NCBI GenBank assembly: GCA_934633695.1
Contig: CAKTYT010000012.1
Coordinates: 1-51,548 of the forward strand
Length of the DNA stretch: 51,548 nt
Origin: an uncultured Clostridia bacterium
GTDB taxonomy: Bacteria > Bacillota > Clostridia > Christensenellales > CAG-138
Reading direction: 5' to 3'
A program made the translations under genes and the position numbers. The notes under the pieces were generated by a model. It was not told the origin of the DNA and searched no databases. It worked only from the letters and a program-made list of their open reading frames with translations. Shown in pieces: positions 7,446 through 15,609 of the stretch. Positions within the stretch are counted from its first letter, which is position 1. Every line of letters begins with the position of its first letter.

Positions 7446-8453
7446 ATGAGTATTAACAACAACGGTGAGATCAAGATTTTCGCCGGTTCTGCAAGCAAGC
7501 CGTTTGCACGGAAAATGTGCGAATATCTTCAGGCCGATCTTGGAAGGTCTACAACGCATATCTTTACCGAGGGGGGTATCTATGTTCGTGCGGACGAGTC
7601 GATTCGTGATAAAGACGTTTACATCGTTCAGTCAATCGGCAAGGATCCGAACAATTCCTTCATGGAGCTGATCTTCTGGGTCGATGCATTCAGAAGGGCA
7701 AGTGCAAATTCGATCACTGCCATCATTCCCTATTTCGGCTATGCCAAGGCCGATAAGAAGGATGAACCCAGGGTTTCGATCCGTGCAAGGGTCTGTGCCG
7801 ATTGTATTGAGCTTTGCGGCTGCGACCGCGTGATTACGATGGACCTTCACGCCGCGCAGGTTCAGGGCTTCTTCACCAGACCCGTTGACCACCTTTATGC
7901 AAGTCCGCTGCTCTGCGAATACGCAAGGCATCTTGGCATTGTCAATGAAGACCTCGTTGTCGTTTCACCCGATGCAGGCTCTGCCAAGAGGGCAAGGGCA
8001 TATGCCAATATCCTCGGCTGCAGCGTCGCAATCGGAGATAAGGTTCGCACCGGTCACGATGAAAACCCCAATGCCCTTGAGATCATCGGTGATGTAAGGG
8101 GCAAGACCTGTATGCTGGTCGATGACTTTACCATCAGCGGAAATACGCTCTGCAAGGCTTCTTACGGTCTGATGGATAAGGGTGCAAAGGCCGTTTATGC
8201 GTTCCTCTCCCATGCAATAGTTAAGGAAGATGCCGTAAAGCGTATCGAATCAAGTCCCATCAGCATGCTCGTGACGACCGATACTGTTGACAACAGTGAT
8301 GTGCTGAAAGATTCCAAAAAGATAAAGATTGTTTCGGCTGCTCCTTTGTTTGCGGAGGCTGTCAGGACGATTCATGAAAGGCAGCCCATGGCCTACATGT
8401 TTGGACACCTTCCCCCCAGGCTTATGGAGATGAGTTTCGAGGGCGTTGACTGA
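7446..8453 (+). CDS. prs: Ribose-phosphate pyrophosphokinase (PRPP synthetase), divergent form
   Basis: It transfers pyrophosphate from ATP to ribose 5-phosphate to make PRPP for nucleotides, His, Trp and NAD. The 335-residue protein has both halves of the PRPP synthetase fold: IPYFGYAKADKK (usual PYFGYARQDRK), MDLHAAQVQGFF, the ribose-phosphate segment VVSPDAGSAKRARAYA, the flexible-loop Lys/Arg in GDKVRTG, and the PRPP loop VDDFTISGNTL (usual VDDxxDTGGT). It is somewhat longer than the usual 315 residues and several motifs are altered, so it belongs to a divergent clostridial branch. A second, canonical copy elsewhere is possible. rarA starts two bases after the stop. Confidence 0.9.
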   Translation: MSINNNGEIKIFAGSASKPFARKMCEYLQADLGRSTTHIFTEGGIYVRADESIRDKDVYIVQSIGKDPNNSFMELIFWVDAFRRASANSITAIIPYFGYAKADKKDEPRVSIRARVCADCIELCGCDRVITMDLHAAQVQGFFTRPVDHLYASPLLCEYARHLGIVNEDLVVVSPDAGSAKRARAYANILGCSVAIGDKVRTGHDENPNALEIIGDVRGKTCMLVDDFTISGNTLCKASYGLMDKGAKAVYAFLSHAIVKEDAVKRIESSPISMLVTTDTVDNSDVLKDSKKIKIVSAAPLFAEAVRTIHERQPMAYMFGHLPPRLMEMSFEGVD

Positions 8454-8455
8454 TA

Positions 8456-9775
8456 ATGGATGACCTGTTTTCCCGGTCAATAATGAATAAAGCACCTCTT
8501 GCCGAGCGTATGCGTCCGGTGAATTTGGATGAATTCATTGGGCAAAAGCATATCGTCGGCGAGGGGTGTTTGCTTAGGCGTGCAATAAAGACGGATTCGC
8601 TTCAGAGCTGCATCTTTTGGGGCCCTCCCGGCTGCGGAAAAACGACGCTTGCCTCTGTTATTGCAAACACGACAAATTCGCTTTTCGTGAAGCTGAACGC
8701 CGTAACATCGGGGGTGAAGGAAGTCCGCGAGGTCATTGCAAAGGCCGAGCAGGATTTAAAGCTATATGGCAGAGAGACATTTCTGCTTCTCGATGAATGC
8801 CACAGGTGGAGCAAGACGCAGTCGGATTCCATACTGCCCGCACTTGAAAAGGGAACTGTCAAATTCATTGGCTCAACGACCGAAAACCCAATGATAAGCA
8901 TGACCGGTGCTATTGTCAGCAGATGCAGATTGTTTCAGTTCTATCCGCTGACGGTTGATGACGTGAAAGAGGCAATGAACCGTGCATTAAACGATGGTGA
9001 GAGGGGTCTTTTGATGTATTCACCCGTTATTGACGCCGACGCATTCGAACATATTGCCGTCACGGCAAACGGAGATGTACGCTCTGCACTTAATGCCCTT
9101 GAGCTTGCGGTGAAAACGACCGAACCTGTGGACGGTGTGATTCATATTACGGCCGAAATTGCCGCCGAATCAATTCAGAAAAAGGTGATCAAGTGCGATG
9201 AACAGCAGATGTATGATATGCTATCAGCATTCTGCAAATCACTTCGCGGCGGAGACAGCAATGCAGCCCTTGCATGGTTCGCAAGGCTTATTTATGCAGG
9301 GCTTGACCCGAGAATTATTTGCAGACGGCTGATCGCCCATGCCTCCGAGGACGTCGGAATGGCAAACCCGACAGCAATGCAGCAGGCGGTCGCAGCCGCA
9401 CAGGCACTTGAATTCGTCGGACTCCCAGAGGCAAGGCTGAGCATTTCTCAGGCAATCGTATTCATCTGTGAGAGTCCAAAGTCCAACTCCATCGTTATGG
9501 CAATGGATGCAGCCTTTTCGGATGCCGAAACAACCATTGATGAGCCCGTTCCGATTCACTTACGTGATACTTCTTTTAAAGGAGCTGAACGGCTCGGACA
9601 CGGAAAAGGGTATAAATATCCTCATGATTACCCGAATCATGAGGTCGAGCAGGAATATATGCCCGCATCCTGCAAGGGAAAAGAATACTATCTGCCCTCC
9701 GAGATGGGCATTGAGGCAAGGATAAAGGCGAAGCACGATCTGCGTGCAAAAAACAAATCGAGCGGAGATCGCTGA
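8456..9775 (+). CDS. rarA: Replication-associated recombination protein A (RarA/MgsA)
   Basis: RarA is an AAA+ ATPase acting at stalled forks and gaps with SSB and the replisome. The 439-residue protein starts with MRPVNLDEFIGQ, has Walker A GPPGCGKTT near residue 60, Walker B LLLDECHRW (usually DEIHRF), sensor 1 IGSTTENP, the arginine finger in SRCRLFQF, and the C-terminal RarA tetramerisation domain with AAAQALEFVGLPEARL and the ending KGKEYYLPSEMG. Length is normal. It begins two bases after the prs stop, so translation is probably coupled. The Ile-to-Cys change inside Walker B is unusual but conservative. Confidence 0.95.
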   Translation: MDDLFSRSIMNKAPLAERMRPVNLDEFIGQKHIVGEGCLLRRAIKTDSLQSCIFWGPPGCGKTTLASVIANTTNSLFVKLNAVTSGVKEVREVIAKAEQDLKLYGRETFLLLDECHRWSKTQSDSILPALEKGTVKFIGSTTENPMISMTGAIVSRCRLFQFYPLTVDDVKEAMNRALNDGERGLLMYSPVIDADAFEHIAVTANGDVRSALNALELAVKTTEPVDGVIHITAEIAAESIQKKVIKCDEQQMYDMLSAFCKSLRGGDSNAALAWFARLIYAGLDPRIICRRLIAHASEDVGMANPTAMQQAVAAAQALEFVGLPEARLSISQAIVFICESPKSNSIVMAMDAAFSDAETTIDEPVPIHLRDTSFKGAERLGHGKGYKYPHDYPNHEVEQEYMPASCKGKEYYLPSEMGIEARIKAKHDLRAKNKSSGDR

Positions 9776-9787
9776 GTTATCCGCTCG
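9759..9787 (+). terminator. Hairpin at the end of rarA
   Basis: CGAGCGGA (9759-9766) pairs perfectly with TCCGCTCG (9780-9787) across a 13-base loop that contains the rarA stop. The U-tract is poor, so it may be a weak terminator. The rest of 9788-9962 holds only AT-rich DNA and the ribosome site of the next gene. Confidence 0.45.
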
Positions 9788-9962
9788 GTTATAAATATAA
9801 TAGAGGAAAAGTCTCATGCCCGAGGGCATTAAAAAACGAATACGCTTAGTTTCATTCCAAATTATAATTCTCGGCTTGCCGTGCCGTTTTATTGAACTCT
9901 ACGATGCGTTTATTGCACAATGCCGAATTCTGTGATATCCTTCCGCTAAAGGAGGATGAACG

Positions 9963-10547
9963 ATGAATCAGGAAAAAATGGGAAAATTGATCAAGTCGAG
10001 GCGGCTTGAACGGGGAATGACCCAGCTGGAGCTCGCCCGGCTGCTCAACGTGAGCGACAAAGCTGTTTCAAAATGGGAGAGGGGCTGCGGAGTCCCCGAT
10101 CTGTCCATAGTACCAAAGCTTTCGGAGATCCTGCACGTGGATGCGGACGCCCTTCTAAGGGGCGATATGAACGAAAATGCCGCTGTCAGCGGGAATATGA
10201 AGAAGACAATGTTCTATCTTTGCGATACTTGCGGCAACCTTCTGCTGTCAGTCGGCAATGCGGAGGTGAACTGCTGTGGGAAAAAGCTTCTGCCGCTCAT
10301 AGCGGAGAGGGCAGCGGGGGAACACCTCCTCAACATAGAACTGAACGATGGAGAATGGTACATAACATCTGCTCACGACATGAGCAGACAGCACTACATT
10401 TCATTCATTGCCTATCTCAACGGAGACACAGTGATGGTAAAAAAGCTGTACCCGGAATGGGGCTTTGAAGTCAGGCTGCCGCATTTCTCACACGGGAGGA
10501 TCCTTTGGTACTGCACAAAACACGGTTTGTTTTATAAGGATATTTGA
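9963..10547 (+). CDS. XRE-family HTH regulator fused to a desulfoferrodoxin (superoxide reductase) domain
   Basis: Residues 5-60 form a Cro/CI-type helix-turn-helix (MTQLELARLLNVSDKAVSKWE). Residues 83-192 match desulfoferrodoxin. Centre I has Cys87, Cys90 and the Cys104-Cys105 pair, the four ligands of the rubredoxin-like iron. Centre II keeps His121, His138, His144, Cys184 and His187 (AHDMSRQHY and YCTKHGLF), the His4Cys ligands of superoxide reductase. The Lys near the first His that helps guide superoxide is not there. This suggests a DNA-binding sensor of superoxide, iron or redox state, or an enzyme that self-regulates. AAAGGAGG precedes the ATG. The acetyltransferase ATG follows one base after the stop, so it is a likely target. 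Confidence 0.88.
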   Translation: MNQEKMGKLIKSRRLERGMTQLELARLLNVSDKAVSKWERGCGVPDLSIVPKLSEILHVDADALLRGDMNENAAVSGNMKKTMFYLCDTCGNLLLSVGNAEVNCCGKKLLPLIAERAAGEHLLNIELNDGEWYITSAHDMSRQHYISFIAYLNGDTVMVKKLYPEWGFEVRLPHFSHGRILWYCTKHGLFYKDI

Positions 10548-10548
10548 G

Positions 10549-11211
10549 ATGAAGAGCAAAATTGAATTTACCCCCATTGAGGAAGAAAAGTGGAAAAGGC
10601 GTGAAGCTTTTTGGTACTTTTCCTCAATGGCTCCCACAGGTTATTCGCTGACGGTCGATGTTGATGTGACGGACCTCAGAAAAAAGCTGAAACAGGCTGA
10701 TCTGAAGTTCTTCCCTGCTTACCTCTACTTAACGACGAGACTGCTGAACGAACAGGAAGAGTTCAGACTTGCGAAACGGGATGGAAAGATCGGAGTCTAC
10801 AATTATCTCACACCGTTATATGCGGCATTTCATGACGATGATAAAACATTCTCGCTGATGTGGACGGAGTACGACGATGACTTCTGCTCATTTTATCATG
10901 ATTATATTAAAAATGCGGAATTGTACGGAAATCATCACGGAATACTGTCAAAGCCCGAATTGCCGCCGCCCAACGCATATACTGTTTCATGCGTACCGTG
11001 GATTGAATTTAAGCATTTTGCAGTGCATTCATACACTGCCGTCGACTACTTCTTCCCGTCGGTTGAAGCGGGAAGGATTTTTACACGCATGGGAAGGGAG
11101 TTTCTGCCGCTTTCAATGACTTGCCATCACGCCGCAGCGGACGGCTGGCACGTTAAAACTTTTCTCGAACGGTTCCAAAGGGAAGCGGATGAATTTGAAA
11201 AGTATTTTTAA
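10549..11211 (+). CDS. Chloramphenicol acetyltransferase-family (CAT type A) O-acetyltransferase
   Basis: CAT-family trimers move acetyl from acetyl-CoA to a hydroxyl. The 220-residue protein is the standard size and keeps HHAAADG (residues 193-199) with catalytic His194 and structural Asp198, plus Ser147 in VSCVPWIEF at the position of the transition-state Ser. The start is the ATG just after the TGA of the regulator gene, with AAGGA about nine bases upstream. An in-frame ATG at 10465 lies inside the regulator and is rejected. True chloramphenicol resistance cannot be read from sequence: many chromosomal homologues act on other substrates. Coupling to a redox-type regulator argues for a housekeeping or stress role. 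Confidence 0.88.
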   Translation: MKSKIEFTPIEEEKWKRREAFWYFSSMAPTGYSLTVDVDVTDLRKKLKQADLKFFPAYLYLTTRLLNEQEEFRLAKRDGKIGVYNYLTPLYAAFHDDDKTFSLMWTEYDDDFCSFYHDYIKNAELYGNHHGILSKPELPPPNAYTVSCVPWIEFKHFAVHSYTAVDYFFPSVEAGRIFTRMGREFLPLSMTCHHAAADGWHVKTFLERFQREADEFEKYF

Positions 11212-11241
11212 ATATCCGGAAAGTGAATAGCGAACAGCAAA

Positions 11242-11275
11242 AAACAGCGGCTCGATATTAAATTGACCGCTGTTT
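11242..11275. terminator. Bidirectional rho-independent terminator
   Basis: A perfect 9-bp stem (AAACAGCGG/CCGCTGTTT) with a 16-base loop lies between convergent genes. On the minus strand it is followed by six T residues, serving the pncB-lipoprotein operon; on the plus strand GGTTTT follows, serving the acetyltransferase gene. Confidence 0.85.
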
Positions 11276-11286
11276 GGTTTTCAATT

Positions 11287-11808
11287 TCACTTTTGCGGAC
11301 CAACGCCTATCGAGTCATCAAAAACAAGGGTGAAGTCCCTGTCGGTGACGGTTGAATCCGTCAATATTCTAGCAAACAACCGAGTCTCGCCGTTGCCAAG
11401 TGTCAGCAGAAACGAGCCGTCGGGCATTTGGAGCTTGGAAACAGCGAGAAGACTCCCATCATCCCCGTAAAAACAGACGGAAACTCCGCAGACAAGAACT
11501 TCGGGGTAGCTGTTTATGACCTTGCAATCAAGAAAAGTTTCTCCGTTTTCTTCGTAAACCGCAATATCTGCAAACTGAAGATAACGTTTGTAATGGTCAG
11601 CGTCAAAAATCGTATTGCCGAGGGCATCGATACGCGTGTTTTCGGTCTCGTGCGTAGGTGTGGGCGAGGGTGTAGGAACGGAGTCAGCCGTTGGTGCAGG
11701 CGTTACTCCGACAACGAAATGCGGCGACAGGTTGCTGCACCCCACAGAAAAAAGGAGGAGTGCAGAACATGTCACCATTATGAGGATACGAATGAGAAAC
11801 TTAGACAT
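11287..11808 (-). CDS. Lipoprotein (173 aa), unknown function
   Basis: A signal peptide ends in the lipobox SVGC (Cys24), followed by a Pro/Thr linker (about residues 35-55) and a roughly 115-residue domain, probably beta-sandwich, with alternating hydrophobic strands such as LDCKVINSYPEVLVCGVSV. This resembles FxLYD-type extracellular domains, but I cannot assign a family. The start at 11808 is chosen because it overlaps the pncB stop by eight bases (AATGTCTAA), typical of coupled genes; an in-frame start at 11832 lies deeper inside pncB. It is the last gene of the operon and is followed by a strong terminator. Confidence 0.75.
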   Translation of the reverse strand: MSKFLIRILIMVTCSALLLFSVGCSNLSPHFVVGVTPAPTADSVPTPSPTPTHETENTRIDALGNTIFDADHYKRYLQFADIAVYEENGETFLDCKVINSYPEVLVCGVSVCFYGDDGSLLAVSKLQMPDGSFLLTLGNGETRLFARILTDSTVTDRDFTLVFDDSIGVGPQK

Positions 11809-13258
11809 TTTGACCAATGTTGCGTATTTCACGAATGAGCTTGCGTTTCAGTTCATACAATCCATCGGAATAGTCAACCTTGTACAGATGGGGATTGAGA
11901 AGACGTTTGCTCTCCTCCCAGAGGGTTGAAAGCTCATGCTTTGCGTAGCTTACGATTTTGTCCATCGAAGGACAGGTATATACCTGTTCACCATTTACAA
12001 AAATGGGAACAAGAAGCTCACGCATGGTATAATCCGTAAGTGTCATCCGCTTGTAGGTCTGTTCGGGATGGTAGATCGTCAGCGGCTTTGAGGTATCAAA
12101 TTTTTCGTCGCGAAGTGCGATGAGGTCCGCAACAGCCATACCATCTTTGTCATAGATCCTGTATACGGTCTTGATGCCGGGATTTGTGATCTTGAATGCA
12201 TTCTCGGAGAGCTTGATTTTGGGAACGACGACACCATTGACAATTTCGGCAGACATTTTATAAACACCACCGAGAGCGGGCATATCATCGGAGGTTATGA
12301 GCTTTGTGCCGACGCCCCAAACGTCGATTCTTGCTCCCTGCATGCGCAGACTGTTGATAATAGTCTCATCGAGATCGCTGGAGGCAAAGATCTTGACTTC
12401 GGGGAAGCCTGCGTTATCCAGCATGGACCTCGCCTGCTTGGAAAGATATGCAAGGTCGCCCGAGTCAAGGCGGATGCCGGTGGGCTTGTACCCTTTTGCA
12501 CGAAGCTCATTGAATACGGTGATCGCATTCGGAACGCCGCTTTTAATGGTATCATAGGTGTCGACAAGGAGCATGCAGTTGTCCGGGAAAATTTCTGCAT
12601 ATGCACGGAATGCGTCAAGCTCTGTGGGGAAGCTCATGACCCAGCTGTGTGCATGAGTGCCGTAAACGGGAACATTGAAGAGCTGACCGGTGAGAACGTT
12701 GCTCGTTCCGCAGCAGCCGCCGATGACCGCCGCCCTTGCACCGTAAATGCCTGCATCGGGACCCTGGGCGCGTCTGAGACCGAATTCCATAATTGCACCG
12801 CCGCCCGCCGCATAGCAAACACGACTTGCTTTAGTTGCAATAAGCGTCTGGTGGTTGACAAGGTTCAGTATTGCCGTCTCGACAAGCTGAGCCTCCATTA
12901 TCGGTGCGATAACGCGAACAATGGGTTCGTAGGGGTAGACGAGAGTGCCCTCTTCCATTGCATAAATTTCGCCCGTGAAACGCAGCTTTGCAAGCGTTTG
13001 CAGAAAATCTTCGTCAAAAAGATTGAGTGAACGCAGGTATGCAATGTCTTCATCCGAAAAATGAAGGTCGTTGATGTATTCAACGAGGGATTCCGTACCT
13101 GCCATAACGGCATAGGAAGAATTGTTCTTCGTTTTGCGGAAGAAAAGGTCGAAACAGGCTTGGTTTTTTGCCATGCCTTCCTTGTAATAGCCGTACATCA
13201 TGGTGAGCTGATAAAGATCAGTCATCATGGTTAGGTTACGGTTGCTCATGATACTCAT
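11801..13258 (-). CDS. pncB: Nicotinate phosphoribosyltransferase
   Basis: It makes nicotinate mononucleotide from nicotinate and PRPP in the NAD salvage pathway. The 485-residue protein is the long Bacillota/eukaryote type. It opens with LTMMTDLYQLTMMYGY, contains EFGLRRAQG (substrate and phosphate binding), the autophosphorylated His region THAHSWVMSF, the phosphate site GIRLDSGDLAYLS and FASSDLDE, and WGVGTKLITS. GAAAGGA lies about 11 bases before the ATG. It follows the DUF1292 gene by 68 bases containing a hairpin. No residue is obviously missing. Confidence 0.95.
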   Translation of the reverse strand: MSIMSNRNLTMMTDLYQLTMMYGYYKEGMAKNQACFDLFFRKTKNNSSYAVMAGTESLVEYINDLHFSDEDIAYLRSLNLFDEDFLQTLAKLRFTGEIYAMEEGTLVYPYEPIVRVIAPIMEAQLVETAILNLVNHQTLIATKASRVCYAAGGGAIMEFGLRRAQGPDAGIYGARAAVIGGCCGTSNVLTGQLFNVPVYGTHAHSWVMSFPTELDAFRAYAEIFPDNCMLLVDTYDTIKSGVPNAITVFNELRAKGYKPTGIRLDSGDLAYLSKQARSMLDNAGFPEVKIFASSDLDETIINSLRMQGARIDVWGVGTKLITSDDMPALGGVYKMSAEIVNGVVVPKIKLSENAFKITNPGIKTVYRIYDKDGMAVADLIALRDEKFDTSKPLTIYHPEQTYKRMTLTDYTMRELLVPIFVNGEQVYTCPSMDKIVSYAKHELSTLWEESKRLLNPHLYKVDYSDGLYELKRKLIREIRNIGQNV

Positions 13259-13287
13259 TTGCCGGGTATTCCTTTCAAAATGGTTGT

Positions 13288-13323
13288 GTGCTGCCGACAG
13301 TCGTCCGAAAGCGGCGGCAGCAC
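13288..13323 (-). terminator. Intercistronic hairpin between the DUF1292 gene and pncB
   Basis: A perfect 9-bp stem (GTGCTGCCG/CGGCAGCAC) starts three bases after the DUF1292 stop on the minus strand and has an 18-base loop. No U-tract follows, so partial termination or RNA stabilisation is more likely than full termination. Confidence 0.5.
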
Positions 13324-13326
13324 GGT

Positions 13327-13593
13327 CTATTCAATATCGTTGCGTTTTTTGTACTGCTCGAAAACTCTGTCAAGAAGGTCCGCATCTTCAATTCCGACAA
13401 GGGCGGATTCGCCTTCGCCGTCGGTACCTGCTTCACGCAGAATGACAAATTCGACATCGTCACTGTCATCGTCGATAGGGAAGAGAACATAATAAGTCTC
13501 GCCTTCGAAATCAAAACAGTCCATTATGTCAAACTCAATTTCGTTGTTGTCCCCGTCAACGAGGACGATGCTTTTAATGGTTTCTTCGTTCAT
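13327..13593 (-). CDS. DUF1292 (YrzB-like) small acidic protein
   Basis: This 88-residue acidic protein of the DUF1292 family, common in Bacillota, has no known function. Typical features are the start with SIVLVDGDNNEIEFDI, a YYVLFPIDDD strand, then EFVILRE and a short C-terminal helix ending DRVFEQYKKR. The many Asp and Glu residues and lack of a signal peptide suggest a soluble cytoplasmic protein. It lies 69 bases downstream of fba and 68 bases upstream of pncB on the same strand; it may be co-transcribed with both. Confidence 0.85.
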   Translation of the reverse strand: MNEETIKSIVLVDGDNNEIEFDIMDCFDFEGETYYVLFPIDDDSDDVEFVILREAGTDGEGESALVGIEDADLLDRVFEQYKKRNDIE

Positions 13594-13662
13594 CTTGCTG
13601 AGAAGTTCGCCCCGCAGGGCGGGAAAACCGGAACGCAGGGCGAAGGAAAAGAATAAGGTAAT

Positions 13663-14598
13663 TTATGCCTTGCCGCTGCAGCCGAGAACGTCGACAATTT
13701 TATGGCGAACCATCTCTTTAATTGCGGCACGGGCGGGCTTGAGGTACTGACGGGGGTCAAAATGTGAGGGGTTCTCAGCAAAATACTTGCGGATCGTGCC
13801 CGTCATTGCGAGGCGGAGGTCGCTGTCAATATTGATCTTGCATACGGCCATGCTTGCGGCCTTTCTGAGCATATCCTCGGGAACGCCGATCGCATCGGGC
13901 ATGTTTCCGCCATAAGTGTTGATCATCTGAACAAATTCGGGGATGACCGAGCTTGCACCGTGAAGAACGATGGGGAAACCGGGGAGACGATTTTCAACCT
14001 CTTCAAGAATGTCAAACCGGAGCTGAGGCTTTGTGCCGGGCTTGAATTTGTATGCTCCATGGCTTGTACCGATTGCGATTGCAAGGCTGTCAACGCCTGT
14101 ACGCTCGACAAATTCCTGTACCTGTGCAGGGTTGGTGTAGCTTGCATCTTCTGCCGATACGTTCACGTCGTCTTCAACGCCTTCGAGCCTGCCGAGTTCG
14201 CCTTCGACAACAACACCGTGGTCGTGTGCGTACTCGACGACATGGCGGGTGAGCTTGATATTGTCTTCAAATGAGTGGTGCGAACCGTCGATCATTACGG
14301 AAGTAAAGCCGCCGTCAATGCAGCTCTTGCAAAGCTCAAACGTGTCGCCGTGATCAAGGTGAACGCAGATGGGCAGGTTCGTCTCAATGATAGCTGCTTC
14401 AATGAGCTTCATAAGGTAGGTATGGTTTGCATACTTCCTTGCTCCGGAGCTGACCTGAAGGATGAGAGGGGCGTTTTCCTCTTTTGCAGCTTCGGTAATG
14501 CCCTGGATTATCTCCATATTGTTGACGTTGAATGCACCAATGGCATATCCGCCCTCGTAAGCTTTTTTGAACATCTCGGTACTGGTAACAAGTGGCAT
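13663..14598 (-). CDS. fba: Class II fructose-bisphosphate aldolase
   Basis: A zinc-dependent aldolase that cleaves fructose 1,6-bisphosphate to dihydroxyacetone phosphate and glyceraldehyde 3-phosphate. The 311-residue protein starts MPLVTSTEMF, has IGAFNVNNME, the zinc ligands in VHLDHGD, the substrate region MIDGSHHSFEDN, the metal segment VEGELGRLEG, GTSHGAYKF and VLHGASS. AGGAGG lies eight bases before the chosen ATG (14598); an in-frame start 51 bases upstream has no such site. It shares glycolytic function with gap at 24.3 kb. The promoter is at 14664-14692. Confidence 0.96.
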   Translation of the reverse strand: MPLVTSTEMFKKAYEGGYAIGAFNVNNMEIIQGITEAAKEENAPLILQVSSGARKYANHTYLMKLIEAAIIETNLPICVHLDHGDTFELCKSCIDGGFTSVMIDGSHHSFEDNIKLTRHVVEYAHDHGVVVEGELGRLEGVEDDVNVSAEDASYTNPAQVQEFVERTGVDSLAIAIGTSHGAYKFKPGTKPQLRFDILEEVENRLPGFPIVLHGASSVIPEFVQMINTYGGNMPDAIGVPEDMLRKAASMAVCKINIDSDLRLAMTGTIRKYFAENPSHFDPRQYLKPARAAIKEMVRHKIVDVLGCSGKA

Positions 14599-14663
14599 AT
14601 TAGAATCCTCCTGAAAACTTTTTGTGCGGCTTGGGCATCGAACGTGCACAATTCGCTGCCACC

Positions 14664-14692
14664 ATTATATACCACCGTGCAAGCAAAATCAA
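14664..14692 (-). promoter_or_regulatory. Promoter for fba
   Basis: On the minus strand TTGATT (14687-14692), a 17-bp spacer and perfect TATAAT (14664-14669) lie about 66 bases before the fba start. Confidence 0.82.
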
Positions 14693-14788
14693 CCGAACTT
14701 TAATTATATTTTCGGCTTTTTTTTCGGGAAAAAAAGCGGACAAATATATCAGGCCGAATCACGGTTTCGTCAAAGCAAAATATATAAA

Positions 14789-14873
14789 TGGGGGGGGTGC
14801 GAACGGATTGCGAGTAAACGGGAAATATGGTAAAATCTGTCCCAACGGCATTCATGGCGGCAAGACCATGAAT
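14789..14873 (+). promoter_or_regulatory. Promoter region with a G8 tract and leader inverted repeat
   Basis: TTGCGA (14808-14813) and TAAAAT (14831-14836) are 17 bp apart and should drive the membrane protein gene at 14900. A run of eight G (14790-14797 region) ends about 11 bases before the -35 box. After the -10 box an inverted repeat ATTCATGG/CCATGAAT (14850-14857/14866-14873) lies in the predicted 5' leader, possibly an operator or RNA hairpin. Confidence 0.5.
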
Positions 14874-14899
14874 TTCCGAAATTTTCTTAGGAGATTGTT

Positions 14900-15475
14900 A
14901 TGGAACAAAATGAATTCGACACAAGTGTAAACACAGCAGAAAAGTCCTCCTGCTGCAAAGCGACCGATTGTGCTTCATGTGTCGGCTGCGACGGAAGAAG
15001 CCTTGACGATGTCGTGACAACGGCAGAGAAAGAACCTGATGTGCCCGAAAACACGCTTGCAGGCGTCGTTGGTGCATTGCTCTTCGGTCTCGGCGGCGGT
15101 GCAATTGCATTTTTTATCTCACAATTCGGCTATGTTTCAGCACTGAGCGGATTGATAACGATTGTGCTTTCCGTTTTCGGCTACAACCTCTTTTCGGGAG
15201 CAGGGAAGACAGGCAAGGTCGTAAGAAAAAAGACGATCATAATCTGCGTTATTATAACTGCCGTCGTGCTTCTCATCGCCGAATACTTCAGCTGGGCATA
15301 TTCCGTTTATGCTGCGTTAGATATTGAGGCTACCTTCTCGCAGTGCCTGCGTATTCTCCCTGCTTTGCTGAAGGAAACGGGATCGGTTCCGGATTTCCTC
15401 CTCAGCTTGCTCCTCTCGTATGTTTTCGCCGCAATCGGGTGCTTCAGCTTTATCAGACGCAAGGCTGTGAAATAA
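14900..15475 (+). CDS. Integral membrane protein with Cys-rich N terminus (191 aa)
   Basis: The cytoplasmic N terminus carries a cluster of six Cys within about 14 residues (SCCKATDCASCVGC), then four predicted membrane helices between residues about 52 and 186. The segment PENTLAGVVGALLFGLGGG resembles uncharacterised clostridial membrane proteins that often follow zinc-ribbon domains. The Cys cluster could bind zinc or an iron-sulfur group, but it does not match a standard motif. TTAGGAGA precedes the ATG. It stands alone behind its own promoter; the kinase gene follows after about 130 bases. Function unknown. Confidence 0.75.
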   Translation: MEQNEFDTSVNTAEKSSCCKATDCASCVGCDGRSLDDVVTTAEKEPDVPENTLAGVVGALLFGLGGGAIAFFISQFGYVSALSGLITIVLSVFGYNLFSGAGKTGKVVRKKTIIICVIITAVVLLIAEYFSWAYSVYAALDIEATFSQCLRILPALLKETGSVPDFLLSLLLSYVFAAIGCFSFIRRKAVK

Positions 15476-15609
15476 CCTGTAGTTCATGCCGGTTCACAAG
15501 GTGCAATCGGTCAGGCTTTCCGGCAGGGCTTACGGCTCGGAGCTGAATATTCCCGAAGCAGTGGGCTTTGCCGGAAAACAAGTGAAAACGAAACGGGTTG
15601 AATGCTTAT

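Noticed and set aside
10549..11211. Acquired chloramphenicol resistance gene on a mobile element
   Set aside because: There are no transposase, integron or repeat signs, base composition matches the neighbours, and the gene is translationally coupled to its own regulator.
15476..15609. T-box leader before the phosphotransferase gene
   Set aside because: A CCGGCA/TGCCGG inverted repeat is present, but the conserved T-box sequence and terminator are absent.
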